Assembly (NCBI GenBank): GCA_037013495.1
Contig: CM072801.1
Coordinates: forward strand, 17,041,501 to 17,105,500
Source of the DNA: Hippophae tibetana
Lineage: Eukaryota; Streptophyta; Magnoliopsida; Rosales; Elaeagnaceae
DNA length: 64,000 bases
Direction: 5' to 3'
Positions 1 through 11,732 of the stretch are shown here, piece after piece; position 1 is the stretch's first letter, and each line of letters opens with the position of its first letter. The position numbers were made by a program, and so were the translations under genes. The notes below the pieces were generated by a model. It was given only the letters and a program-made list of their open reading frames with translations, did not search any database and was not told the DNA's origin.

Positions 1-2190
1 ACTAATTATTAATAAATAAGTAAAAAAGAGCAGACGGTTTTAATTTTTATTAAGCTACAACAGAAATAAAAGCCGGACGGAGCCAAATCGGTTCCTCTTA
101 AACATTATAATAATTTAAATGTAAAAAGAAAATAATATTGATTTAAAATTAAAAATAAAAATAAAATATATTATTCTAATTTTTTATTAAAGTTTTAAAA
201 TGAAATAAAAATACACTGTATTTTATTATAATATTCTATGTTTAGTGAAACTAAAATAATCATGTAATTATAATTTTCTTTTTTATAAACTACTTTATTG
301 ATAAAAAAATTATATATATTTTCTCAACTAAAGTATGGTACTTTAAAAATTGACTAAATAAATTGTTTATCAAAAAAATATGTATTTGAAAATATTATAA
401 AACATTATTGGCACATATTTTTTTTTTTGATGAATCAAATATATTAAAATTATTTAATTACTAATAAAATATATTTCACAATTTCCAAGAGAGCTTAATA
501 AATATAAAATATTTTAATATTTATCTTATTCCTATTCTTACGTTTCTTTCAACTTTATAAAATAAAAAAAATTAAGATAATTTTGATCAAAACAATCCTA
601 TATAATGTACATCCAACAATGATTTCTAATTAATTTGGATACAAACCAATACAGTAATAAGTTAAATTTATTCCCATTTCATATTTAATTTTAACTAACC
701 AAATATCATCTTATTAATTGAACTTTTTAAATATAATTATTATTATTTGTATTGTTATTTTAAGTTTCTTATTATCTCTACCATACTTGTAAAAAAAGAC
801 CACCTTAATTTACATTGGTACACATAATTAGCTTCCTTTACATAAAGAAAAGTGAGTAGTATAAATTCTTGGCACCATTAAACAATTTTCATCTTGAAAT
901 TCAGGAGGATCAATCTTTGTTGGCTGTTTGTCAGCAATGACCTTCATTAATATAAAAAAAAATTATTGTTATATATATAAAAAGGATAGTTGAGTTTTTT
1001 TTAATAAAATATTATATGAGTAAATTTAAATTTTATCTATAATAATAAAATTAAGGAATCATATTATTATCTGAATCACAATCAATCTTATAAAATGATA
1101 AGCCTTTTTATTTTATTTTTTGTTTAACATATTAAATATACATCAATCATACGTTTCGAAAATAGTTTCATCAAAAGAAATGGATTTTTTTTTCTGTGTT
1201 ATATATATATAATACTTGTTAAAAGTAGAGTATTATTGTAAAGTGCTGATCAACTAATATTTTAGATTATATTATTTATCATTAATATGATTTTAAAATA
1301 GTATAATGAGCCCTACTAAAAGCTTGTATAATCATTTTCAAGTAATTAAAAAAAAAACTCTAGAACTGAGCGGCTTAGCAAATAAGGATAAGAATAATGG
1401 GGCAACCTTCTGAGTTGGAAATAACTTGGAATGCGCTGTCTGGTTTGTTTTGTTTGGTGATACAACATGGACTTCACAAATACATAATACAAAATGTTCT
1501 CTTTATTATCATCGTTTATTAATTCTTAATGTTCTTTTTAATTAATTTGTTTCCACCATGTAACACGTCTTACGTGTTTGAACTTTAAAACTAAACTTAT
1601 CTTACCCTTTTCAATAAATAAATATACATTAATTAACTACTTAAATGCCCGTATATTTATTGAATTAAAATTTTAATAATATTTTCTATATAATTTTTTA
1701 TTTTAATTATATAAAAAATAAAAAAATAAAATTATATTTGAACTACATTCAATTAATTTCAATGTCACCATGTTAGTTATTATAAAATTAAGAGTAAATA
1801 AAAAAAATAAAAAATAAACACCACAAGTTCAAATATAAGAAAAAATTATAAGTAATAATATAAAATAAAATTTATTGTTAAATGTTAATAAACATCGACA
1901 TTTTTTAAAATATTATTTATTTGAATCAAACTTTCATAAGGAACAAAACAAATTATAAATAAGCAACTGGCGTTTTAGATATGAAAATATTTTCATATTG
2001 ACGCGTACTAATAGGTTTTCATAATTTCATATTCAACGTGGACCAATGAATGTTCTTGGGTTGAACATTTTTACAAGTAAATGTTTTAGCAATGTTGGAA
2101 CATTATTAGTGTAGACGTAATACTATCAATTCAATACTATTTTAAAATGAGTTGGATGTATGAATTCAAATTTTTTAATCTTTAAAACCA
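1..2190. other. AT-rich intergenic spacer
   Basis: Very AT-rich sequence with many homopolymer runs and short AT tracts. No long open frame, recognisable domain or transposon terminus was seen. A short less AT-rich patch near 883-957 reads open on the minus strand and is listed as a finding. The rest holds nothing I can support. Confidence 0.6.
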
Positions 2191-2195
2191 AAAAT

Positions 2196-3530
2196 TTGCA
2201 AGCAATCACTATTGATCAATATAGGCCAATCATCCTAGGGAACTTTATTTTCAAGGCTACAAGCTAATAAGAAAGATTATCGTTGGATGTTTGGGAGACA
2301 TCTGTTTTTTCATTTTGTCCCAAAATCAGTTTGGTTTCATTTCGAGCCTAAACATTGGCGATTGTATCGCGTGTACTTTTGAGTACTTTAATGCAATGCA
2401 ACTTCCTAGTCGAGGAGGTAATATTGATCTCAAAATTGACATTCATAAAGCTTTTGATACCATACATTGAGATTTATTTTAAAAGTGATGCAATGCTTTG
2501 ACTTTGATGACATCTTTTTGGATTTTTTTTCGAGATATTTTTGTTTATGCAATAATCTCGATCTTAGTTAATGATTTACCTAGGGGTTATTTCTTGTGCT
2601 CTATAGCCATCCAACATGGGGACTCTTTGTCTTCATTATTGTTTTGTATTATCGAAGATTTTCTTAGTAGGTACCTTGTGTCTTTGGTTGATAACAGTCG
2701 CCTCTTTTCAATTTCTTCACCCAAAGGCAACTTTGCACCAACTCACATTTATATACAGATGACCTTCTCATCTTCGATCATGCTTATTTGTCAAGCCTTC
2801 AGGTTTTATTTGAGGCTTTCCAACTGTATGGACACTTTTGGTAGATGGTCGATTTGGATAAATCTTTTATTTACTTTGGTAAAGGTGTACCCCAAGACAA
2901 TGTTTCATCACTTAAGAAAATAATTGGGATATGTATTAAGGGCTTCTCTTTGCCATACTTATGTGTCAATCTTTTTCATGGGCCCTAAGAAAGTGTTGGT
3001 TTCAAAGATTAGCTAATAAAATTCTTGTAAGGAATGAAGCGTGAAAATGGCTCATACTCTTTTTGGTAGGGTGTAGATTCTTAATTTTTTCAGCTATTCA
3101 GAGTATATTCACTCACTCCTTTCATGTATATAAATGGTAAAATTCAGTCTTGGATGGTCTAACTAAAGCCATCCATAATTTCTTCTTGTCATGGAAGATA
3201 GATAAAATTAAACTAGTATAATAAAAGACATCGACAATTTCTTCTAAGATTATAATGAATTTTTTTCAATTCATAATTTCTAGTTGTCTCTCTCGACTAT
3301 ATAGAAGCAGTAACAATGCCTATGATTGGCCTTACATACTCCTTCATAGCAATCTCCCTAGGTAAAGCATCTCACATGTTTAAATGTTACCAGTATGGGT
3401 TTTACTTGTAACTCTATTAAAGGCTCTTGGATTTTAGTATCCAACCTTTTTAAGTGCTTTTTAGATCTATTAACATTATCTATGAAAGGTATGCGTTGAT
3501 TCCAAAGGGATCTCCTATCTTGCATATACT
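2196..3530 (+). mobile_element. Degenerate LINE (non-LTR) reverse transcriptase
   Basis: Conceptual reading across several frames gives the order of a plant L1-type reverse transcriptase. It starts with a YRPIILGNFIFK block near 2220, then FGFIS and the palm-domain block KIDIHKAFDT near 2330-2460. Next come QHGDSLSSLLFC at 2612-2650 (usually RQGDPLSPLLFC), a degenerate Y-TDD-like block at about 2750-2770, a GKGVP-like block near 2880, and FSAIQSIFTHSFHVYKW near 3090-3140. Stops and frameshifts separate the blocks, and one open piece of 141 codons (2498-2923) covers the middle. The endonuclease and the 3' tail are not recognisable, so this is a dead fragment. Edges are approximate. Confidence 0.8.
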
Positions 3531-3814
3531 AATGAAAATAATAATTAATTTTAATCACCATATATTAACAAATAAAAAGAAAAATCAATAAATAACAAAA
3601 AGGAATAAAAACTAGAAGAAAATCAAAAGAAATAAACAAGAAACAAGAAACAAAAAGTAATTACAATAAATAAAAATAACTAAATAAACCACAAATATTC
3701 ACGAAGAATGTTTAAGAATTTTTTTAAACAATATAAAATGCCAATTTTTTGACAACTAGCCAAAAACTTTGTAACTCACATTTTTCTTGTGTTTATGTGT
3801 TTTCCTCCAGTGTA

Positions 3815-4870
3815 CAAAACACAATTCCTATTTTATTTTACTCAATGTTCTATCATCCTCTATGTAAGGTTGGTTATTGTAAATCAGTAATACACACACG
3901 TACATAGTTAGAAACACTTTGTATGCAAGTATGTTTACATACACCAATGGGTTGGTTCTTGTAGTGTACATGCTAAATGGAGTGTTTGCTCGCTTGTCGA
4001 TGTTGTCACTTGTGTTTTTGGCTCATTTCAAGTGTGGGGTATTTATGAAAAATACTCAAAAATTTATGGAACAAAAAAACATGACTTTTTAGTATCTTGC
4101 CACCACCCTCGCCACCATTATTGGTGAGGTGATTGACAAGATGGTCGACGAGGTGGATAACAAGGTGAGAATTTGGAGTTTTCTAAATATCCTCTCATTT
4201 CTTCTTATTTGGTATCCCTAAAATGTAGTAGAGCTCTGCCAAATTAACATCTTATTTATCTATTTTTGGATCACTAGTACCTCAATTATTGTTCGATATT
4301 CATAATTCATGATTGTGTGAGCAAAACTATGTTTATGTGTGTTGAGTACTCGAGACAATGTTTGGGTTGTATGTGAGCCATGTATCAACTAGGAGGTGTT
4401 TGAATGCAACTGTTTATTTATGAGAACCTAATTCTTAGAGTAAGCTAAGTTAAATGCTTTAAGTTCTCATATATCTTGTTGTGTGCAATAAGAGATAGGT
4501 TGTTTGAGTTTGAGGGTGGTCCTCAAGATTGGGGGTAGTTACACTTCTGGTTATTGATCTGTGATTTCTGATCACACCATATTAGGTGGTGTTGGCTTTA
4601 GAGATGAGCCGGGTTTATGTGTCGAACTAGGTGGTAGTTGAAGTACCAAACAAAAGCAACAATAGGCAATGGGGACGAAGGTATTAGTGGTTTTATTTTC
4701 AATTAGAGTTGTAATTGTTTTATTAATTAATGGATTATTTGTTATCAAGTGATTGCCTTAAGCAACCCGAGGATGTTACCATATAGATAAGGTTTCTATG
4801 TGGGTTTATCTCGTTATATATGTTGTTATGCATGCTTAAATGTGTGGCTAGTGTATTTAACAATTGAGAA
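3815..4870 (+). repeat. Dispersed repeat family R3, left copy
   Basis: This stretch aligns by eye in the same orientation with 46035-47130. Shared landmarks are the run of CACA repeats, the phrase TATTTATGAAAA followed by CTCAAAAATTT, TGGTGTTGGCTTT, AACAAAAGCAACAATAGG-like sequence, and GATGTTACCATATAGATA. It has no coding potential. The family also occurs at 11089-11588 continuing at 18208-18340. In the 46-48 kb copy it lies directly before a presumed 3' LTR, so it is probably LTR-element internal or LTR sequence. Similarity fades near 4870. Confidence 0.65.
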
Positions 4871-4996
4871 GATGCGGGCATATTCTTAAAAGCTCAGACA
4901 ATCAAAATAAAGAGCTAAAAACAATATGTTTTCCAAAAAATGATGACTTCTATGATCCTCTAAATATAGTAAAATAAAACAAAAACTTATAAAAAT

Positions 4997-4997
<1 letters not shown>

Positions 4998-5029
<32 letters not shown>
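4998..5029. repeat. (AT)n microsatellite
   Basis: About 32 bases of uninterrupted AT dinucleotide repeat followed by a CA-rich tail. It lies between the R3 repeat and the first Copia remnant. Confidence 0.9.
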
Positions 5030-5030
<1 letters not shown>

Positions 5031-6159
5031 CATACACACACATATATATTCAATTAAGGGTAGTAGACTTAGCCTAACATGACTACAACAGTACACACAA
5101 ATGACGAAATTAATTTTATTTAAAGTGTGACTATCTATTGACAACATAAATATATGTAGACAAATCACACAAATATATTAACACATATATTAACATATGG
5201 ATAGTCACTAGAAGTGAGAGAAAAATTGAAATAACAACATTATATCAATTAGTCTATTTATTATTAGTTATAAAGGATTTAACGGAAAAAGTATCACTTA
5301 TCACAAAACAAATTACAGTTGAATTTATACTTGCACCTAATAAATTTTACTAACCAAGAGAGAAATAACTTTTTTTGGTATTCCCCCTTGTATTTTTTGG
5401 GAGGGATTGGTTGTTTATTATTTTTTTATATAACCATTTGTGGCTCTTTTTTTTTTTTTGCATGCAAAAGCTTTATATTTTTCTTTTTTCTTCAATATTA
5501 TCATTATTATTATTTAAGAAAATATGTACAAGCCAAAACCTAATATGATGACGTTTACACTAGTTGTAAGGTAGTCTTCTCCCCTTACTGCGGTAGTTTC
5601 ACACATCACAATAAATAGTTCTCTCAAAATTAGGTGTCTCTCTATAGTATCATTTTAGAAAATGAAAGATAGATCTCAAAAGAAAATTTGAAGTTAAGGT
5701 TAGCTCCCTAAATCTCACAAGAGCAATCATAAACTTCAAGTATGATATATATTTATGTCCAATAAGTGTGTGAGTAGATTCATGTCAACATCAACCACGA
5801 GATGTGAGAAATATGTAAATACATAAGTCAAAATATTTATTTCTATAATTCATAGTCAATCAAAATAAATATGAATAAAGTATATAATGATCATGTCAAT
5901 GTTAAAACATGTCTACTTCCCTCCTTTCATTTTACTTTTTATTTTTATTTTTTTAAAACTAAATAAACATCTATAAAAATAAAACTAAAACAAATAAACA
6001 AACTAAAGATGCTCACCTAGTATTAATTGAGCACACAAAAGAAAGTTTCTAGGTGAAACAATAAAGAATGATAGTCAAGTGACTTGAAAGAGACAATATT
6101 TTCTAACTCAAACTTTTTTGAATTTTGGTTTTTTTATATCTTTGGGTTGGAAATCAACT

Positions 6160-8108
6160 ACCTTGGTTACATTGGCATATTCTTGTGCTTACCATTATAT
6201 TTTCCATTAATTATAAATAAATATGCAACATATATGATAGGATAATGATAATTAGTCATAGAATTAAATGCATTGAATTTCACTTTCCACTTTGAGTCAT
6301 ATACTTCATGATTTCTAGTGGGATTTTTGAACATGTTACTATAATTTTCATTCATCCTAGAATATGATGCAACATGTATAGATGAATGATGGTTATGAGT
6401 CATAATGTGAGAATCATGGAAAATATTATTATATTTACTAGCATTAATCAAAAATCTATATTTCGGCCTAATATGACCTTTCATACCACGATAATGACAC
6501 ACATGCACAAACTTAACAGATTTTTACAGGTGCAATGTTCTTTATTTATAATGGGTAACATATAAATTAGGGTTATAAGGCCTTACAAATATGGTTTTTG
6601 ATGTTGAAGGAGTGGATCTTTTCATCTTGATGACCAATATCATATGTATCATGTGAGGAGAACATGTTTAAAGGTTTGAAAAATTAAGTTAATTTTGAAG
6701 AAGATGGTATAGTGTGCTTGTCTACATATCCTATCCCTCTCTTGTCTCCAACTGGCTTTCCATAACCCAAAATTTTGTTCAACCTTTTAGTTCTAATTGT
6801 TAACCTCCTTACTACTTCCTCTAATTGTTCAAGTTCCTGCTTAAGATTATTGTTTTCTTGTTTAACATATGCAAGACTTGAATTCAAAATATTAGCATGT
6901 TTAGACAGTTTAATTTTTTCTTTTTCTATAATTGAGGAATTTATTTCAAAGGATTTAAGTTTGTCATTTAGTTTAGCTACTTTCCCTTTGCATCTTACAT
7001 AATCTTGAATATTTCATTAATACTAGTGACATTAAATTTGTTGAGTAGAAATTCAACATCACTTTCCTTATCATCTTAATAAATGTCAAACTTACTAAAT
7101 TGTCTACCAGTAGTTAAAGTAAATACCAAATAGTTATTGTCTGATTCAACTATAATGTCATTATCACTTTCAGAGTCAGCAAGTGTAGTGTTCAAAAGCT
7201 CTTTTAGTTTGGTTCTTGTTGTTTGCATAGTCAACTACAAAGTGACCAAAACCCATATATTCAAAACATTGAAGTCCAGTGGGTTTAGATTTCTTACCAT
7301 AAGAACTCACAGATTTGAGTTCTCTTAGATTCTAATCATTTTGACAGCTTGATTGTCCTTTATTTTGAGGATTCTTTTGTTGAGGATTATGTTCAATCTT
7401 CTAGTTAAGAGTACCATTTCTTCATCATCATTGTCATTATCTTCAATCATAGCAGTTTTTAAAAGAGATACATTTATTCTTTGGAGGTTTTCAAAAGCTT
7501 ACCTCAAAGGTTTGAAATGAGCCAATGAGTTCCTCTATTTTGATGATATCCACATCCTTGCTTTTGTCAATGGCAATGAATTTTGCATGGAAGCGATTTG
7601 GTAATAAGAAGAGAATCTTTCAAACTATCTTGAAATTATCAATTTTCTTTCCAAGATTAATGGTAGAGGTATTAGTAACATCATATAATCTAAATATAAA
7701 ATTCAGAGAAAGTTTCATCTTCTTTCATCCTAAGATTTTCAAATTGACTACCAAGCATACAAATTTTAGTTTATTTAACTTGTGTGGTTTCCTAATAGGC
7801 AATTTAAAAAATATCTCAAGCATGCTTAGTAGTATCAATATAAGAAATACAATGAAACTCATAAGCAGACACATCACAACAAATAGCATTAATATCCTTT
7901 TGATTCCAACTACTAGTAGTTTTATCTTGATTTGTGCATTTGTTCTTAGGCTTATGAGCGACTACATTGTCTTTGATAATCGTAGGTGGTTCCCAACCAT
8001 AAAATACAAAGTTCCATACACTCTCATACTAACCTTCAAATATGGATAATTAGGCCGATCAAGGTAAGGTGTATGGGTAGTGGAAGAACCCTCTCTTAAA
8101 TGATCCAT
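6160..8108 (-). pseudogene. Copia gag remnant (copy 1)
   Basis: The first ATG is at 8108, 40 bases after the primer binding site, and gives MDHLREGSSTTHTPYLDRPN, the start of a UBN2-type Copia gag. The frame breaks soon after. Later pieces are a coiled-coil-like segment at 6887-6684 that ends GKPVGDKRGIGYVD, matching GKPHGDKRGLGYID of copy 2, and a broken zinc knuckle at 6508-6440 (VCHYRGMKGHIRPKYRF, with cysteines replaced by R and Y). Several stops and frameshifts make it non-functional. Confidence 0.75.
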
Positions 8109-8146
8109 AACAACGCCCTAGGCACATTAAATGTATCTAGAAACCT

Positions 8147-8160
8147 ACTTTAATACCAAA
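8147..8160 (-). other. Primer binding site (initiator tRNA-Met type), Copia copy 1
   Basis: The minus strand reads TTTGGTATTAAAGT, close to the usual TGGTATCAGAGC complement of initiator tRNA-Met. It abuts the LTR start at 8161 (TGAGAG on the plus strand), as expected for a Copia element. Confidence 0.7.
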
Positions 8161-11088
8161 TGAGAGAAAAATATTTGTTTAGTTATGGATCATGTTAGCT
8201 AGGAAGGGTTGTGAAAAGATAATCAATGGAAGTATAACAAATTAAATATTCGTAGAATGGCCAAACATACAATCACGTGTAAATATAACACACAAGATTT
8301 TTAGGTGAAAACAACCCTGACCACACCAATGACTTAAGAGCAAAACCACTGGTACACGAGACTACTTAACTATCCATTATGAAAAATAAGATCCAATTAC
8401 AAGGTTAGGACTTAAATTACCCACCAAGGTAATGTCTCCAAGTAATCTACTTATAAGTCACTGCTTTCATCATATTCTCTACAAAAAAAGGTGTTCAAAT
8501 ATGAACCAACATTCTGATGAACTCGAGTCATATAACTAAATTAAACATGTATAGCTGAAACATGAAAAGTTAGCATAATAGCACAAGTTTTAATGATGAA
8601 CGAAATCGGGGATAATACTGATTTCGTAAATACTTATCCATTTTAAATTTGATTAATTCTCATAAGTGTACGAATCATTTATAGAAATGATAAGTATACT
8701 CTTAAGGTCAATTCAAAGAAGTAATATTGTGTGGTTTTGAAATATATTCAAATTTTAAAAACAAAATTAAACCTAATCATTCTATCACAATAATTTGGTT
8801 TTTGAAAAAAACTAATCTAGTGCATAAAGATAAAGATAGACATGGATTCAACAAATACTCATGCAATTGAATACATTCATAAACAGTAGAGAATAATGGA
8901 TATAATAATTTAGTAATTACACTTGCTCATATTATTTAGGATATTAAAGATATAAATTGATATTTATTGATTTTCTATTTTTGGTATGAAAGTATCCTTA
9001 TGCGGGTCCAAATTCTTTTGTTTATATTAATTAATTAAGTATTAAATTTCAGTTTTATTTATTAGAAAATAGCAACCATCTAATTAAACCTTTAGATGAA
9101 GTTAGTTAATTAGACTTTATTCAAGATGTCCAAATTAAACTTAAGAAGTTAACTATCTAAAAATAACTTTTTGATTTTAAAACTATTTAAAAAAATATAT
9201 TCTCAATACATTTTCAAATAAAAATTCTTTGTAAAAACCTTTGAAATCGAGTTTCGCTCTAAATATCCAAATAATTAAATCTAAAATAAAAGAGTATTAT
9301 TCCAAATTAAGTCTAGGTAATTAAATCTTAATTTTAACTCTCATATTAAGTTTGTTATTAAGAGTAATGTACTCTTTCAAATAACATTTTTTATAAAAAA
9401 TCTTAAATAAAAATAAAATCAATTTATTTTAAGAAAATGTTTTACCTATTCAATATTTTGCAAGCATAACAACGTTATTATTATATTATATTTACTATTA
9501 GCAAGACATGTTATAATTGATCACAGATAAATCAAGAATGACTCAGAAGAAGTAACATAGATATATAGACTGTAAAATGAATATAATTAAATATCTTAAC
9601 AATATCCTTACAGAATTTTGAAGAGTTGATTATAAGACTAGAAAACTTCTGATAGTAATTACACTCTAAAATTTGTTGAATAAAAAATTAAAAACTATTA
9701 AAACATAAACATTTTCTTCCTCAAAATTGAGGGAAGAACTAAATAAATTCTAAAAGCTAAAAAAATATAAAAATTTATAGAAAAAATAGGAGAAAAAGTT
9801 ACTAAAAATGTAATTTGGAAGCTTTTTTTCTTGGTATACACGATCTTATTTATAGGAAAGAATGTGAGAAAAACTTGTGTTTTTGAATAATATCAAATAA
9901 ATGATATTTATTTAAGCTCCGAAAAGTGTGATAAACATGCTTCAAGTATTTATTTTCTTTATTTTAATATTTATTTATTAAAATACCTGTAAAACACTAT
10001 AAAATACCCATTAAATACTATAATACAAATCCATTTTATTAATTAATGACATAAAAGCATGATATATTTAGTGCTTTTTAAGAACTCATTAGTTAGCGTG
10101 TGTCATCGGGCAGATTTAATAATGAATAATCTTAGTCAGATGATTTAACAAGTATTTCAGATAAATCAAAATCAATTAGTAACCCTAGAATAAATGTTTA
10201 TGTACAAGTTGAATAAATATAACTTCTGTAAAGATTAATAATTAAATCAAATAATTATAATATGACACACACAATCATTTGACCCAACAATTCAAGAAAA
10301 ATAAAAATAAAGAATGCACTATAAGAGCATATGATCAAAATATCATAAATCAATTAGGCTTATTAATCAATCAAATACAACTACCATTGTTTCATAAATT
10401 AAATAAATAAAAAAGCCTAGATATTTATGATCTTATATTTTTAAAATAAGATAAAGAAATTAAGATAAAGAGAATAATGTTATTATGTGGTTAACAAAAT
10501 TGTGAGCCAATGATATTATTAAATAGCATGAGTTGAAACCCTAGGTCAAAGGCTAATTACAAAACTATCCTTAAAAGTATTTAGAAGAGCTAAAAACATA
10601 AGGAAATTACAGTAAAAACACTAATTGGCTTGAGTAAAAACTAGGTTAAATTTGAAAGCCTAGTCACTCGATTAATTTAGACTTAGCTTGATCGATTGAG
10701 TATGGTATCTTGATCGATTGACTATGAATAGTTCGATTGATTTAGTGAAAAAATTATTTAATTTAGAAATAAATGGATCAATCTTGTGCTTGATTAATCG
10801 AGTTAATACTTCGATCAATCTACTCATATTAAAAATTAATTCATCCAGTGTTAAATAAGCTCGATCGATCTAGTCACCACTCGATTGATTAAGTGACCTG
10901 TTTAAACAATGTTGCTATATGTTTAATATGAAATCTAATATGCACAGAAACAAGATATACATTAGATGCGATCGTTGAGGCTCAATAGTTTCTTCAGTTT
11001 GAAAATATTCTTGAAAGACACAAATAGAAACTAATATTACATACAAATATTTTGTTCACAAATATCACCAACAGTCACAAACCATATA
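8161..11088 (-). mobile_element. 5' LTR of Copia copy 1, with nested insertion
   Basis: The LTR begins at 8161 beside the primer binding site. It ends near 11088, where CAACAGTCACAAACCATATA aligns with the LTR end CAACACTCATAGTCCTTACA of copy 2 at 11701-11720. After removing the 1.5 kb solo LTR at 8594-10091, the net length is about 1.42 kb, close to the 1.38 kb LTR of copy 2. The flanks of the nested insertion also align with copy 2 at about 17240-17310, which confirms the joined order. A cluster of TCGATCGATT-like words lies at 10670-10910. Confidence 0.7.
8594..10091. mobile_element. Solo LTR of family R2 nested in a Copia LTR
   Basis: It begins TGATGAACGAAA, as does 35179, and runs co-linear with 35179-36948. 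Shared words include GTGCACGAATCATT or close variants, GATAAGTATACTCT and AAAACAAAATTAAA. Its end near 10091 (CTCATTA) corresponds to CCATTCA of the other copy. Flanks TTTAA and GTTAG are compatible with a decayed 5 bp target duplication (3 of 5 match). No internal element genes lie next to it. Length is about 1.5 kb. Confidence 0.7.
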
Positions 11089-11588
11089 AATTGTTTTATT
11101 GTTTAGTGGATTGTTTGCTACTGAGTTGTTATCTAAGTAACCTAATGATGTTACCATATAGATATAATCTCTATGTAGATTTATCTCGTTATATCGCTTA
11201 TTATGCTTGATCTATTGTTATGCTAGTACAATATGAGTTTGAGATGTATATGTTACAACATATTAAAAAAATAAACTTTGATTAGAAAGCCTTTTATATT
11301 CTTGCCTATTTTATATTGAATATATATAATATATGTTGTTCAAAGTTATTTGCTTATTCGATAATAATTTATTTGTGCTTTAGCTATATTGCCTACTTAA
11401 GTGTTTACTATTTTATTGGTACGAGTTAAATACGAGTCCTAAAGGAGTCTATATCTCCTTATCCTAGTTGTGTATTGGGTTATTGACTCTTTTAGTTACC
11501 ATAAATGTGGATTTATCTCGTTATATCGTGTGTTATGTGTTCTCTATTATGTTGCTAGTATAGTTAGAGTTTGAAGTGCGTATGTTAC
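11089..11588 (+). repeat. R3 repeat copy, left part of an interrupted copy
   Basis: It aligns with 46990-47155: TTTGCTACTGAG, then GATGTTACCATATAGATA, then TTATCTCGTTATAT. It contains two related units offset by about 336 bp: the block at 11171-11252 resembles 11507-11588 (both end TATGTTAC). The second unit is broken at 11588 by a Copia element and resumes at 18208. Confidence 0.7.
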
Positions 11589-11720
11589 TAAAAGTTTATA
11601 AGATATGGACCTAATTAACCTAGAGGAGGGATGAATATGTTATTTTTTAATTTTTACCAATTTATAATTTACAAGTAAATATTTTGTCCACGAAAATAAC
11701 CAACACTCATAGTCCTTACA
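11589..11720 (-). mobile_element. 3' LTR of Copia copy 2, internally deleted
   Basis: Bases 11589-11670 match 16827-16908 (AAAGTTTATAAGATAT-type start), and 11671-11720 match about 18160-18207 (AAGTAAATATTTTGT and ACACTCAT). About 1.25 kb present in the 5' LTR is missing between them. The minus-strand LTR start TGTAAGG directly follows the polypurine tract. Confidence 0.75.
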
Positions 11721-11732
11721 AACTCCTCCTTT
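11721..11732 (-). other. Polypurine tract of Copia copy 2
   Basis: The minus strand reads AAAGGAGGAGTT immediately before the LTR start TGTAAGG. This is the expected plus-strand priming site. Confidence 0.65.

Larger units (their letters stand above)
5540..11088 (-). mobile_element. Truncated SIRE-like Copia element, copy 1
   Basis: Remnant of a minus-strand Copia element related to the one at 11589-18207. From high to low coordinate it has a 5' LTR (8161-11088, carrying a nested solo LTR), a tRNA-Met type primer binding site at 8147-8160, gag remnants at 8108-6160, and a 3' untranslated block at 5870-5540 that aligns with 13050-12740 of copy 2. Protease, integrase and reverse transcriptase are absent, so about 4 kb has been lost between gag and the 3' block. 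No 3' LTR was recognised; the element may extend down to about 5030. It cannot move by itself. Confidence 0.75.

Noticed and set aside
4998..5029. Possible origin or CRISPR-like array in simple repeats
   Set aside because: Plain AT microsatellite; no spaced repeats or associated genes.
7525..8049. 174-codon plus-strand open frame
   Set aside because: Lies antisense to the Copia gag remnant of copy 1; the minus-strand reading has the family motifs.
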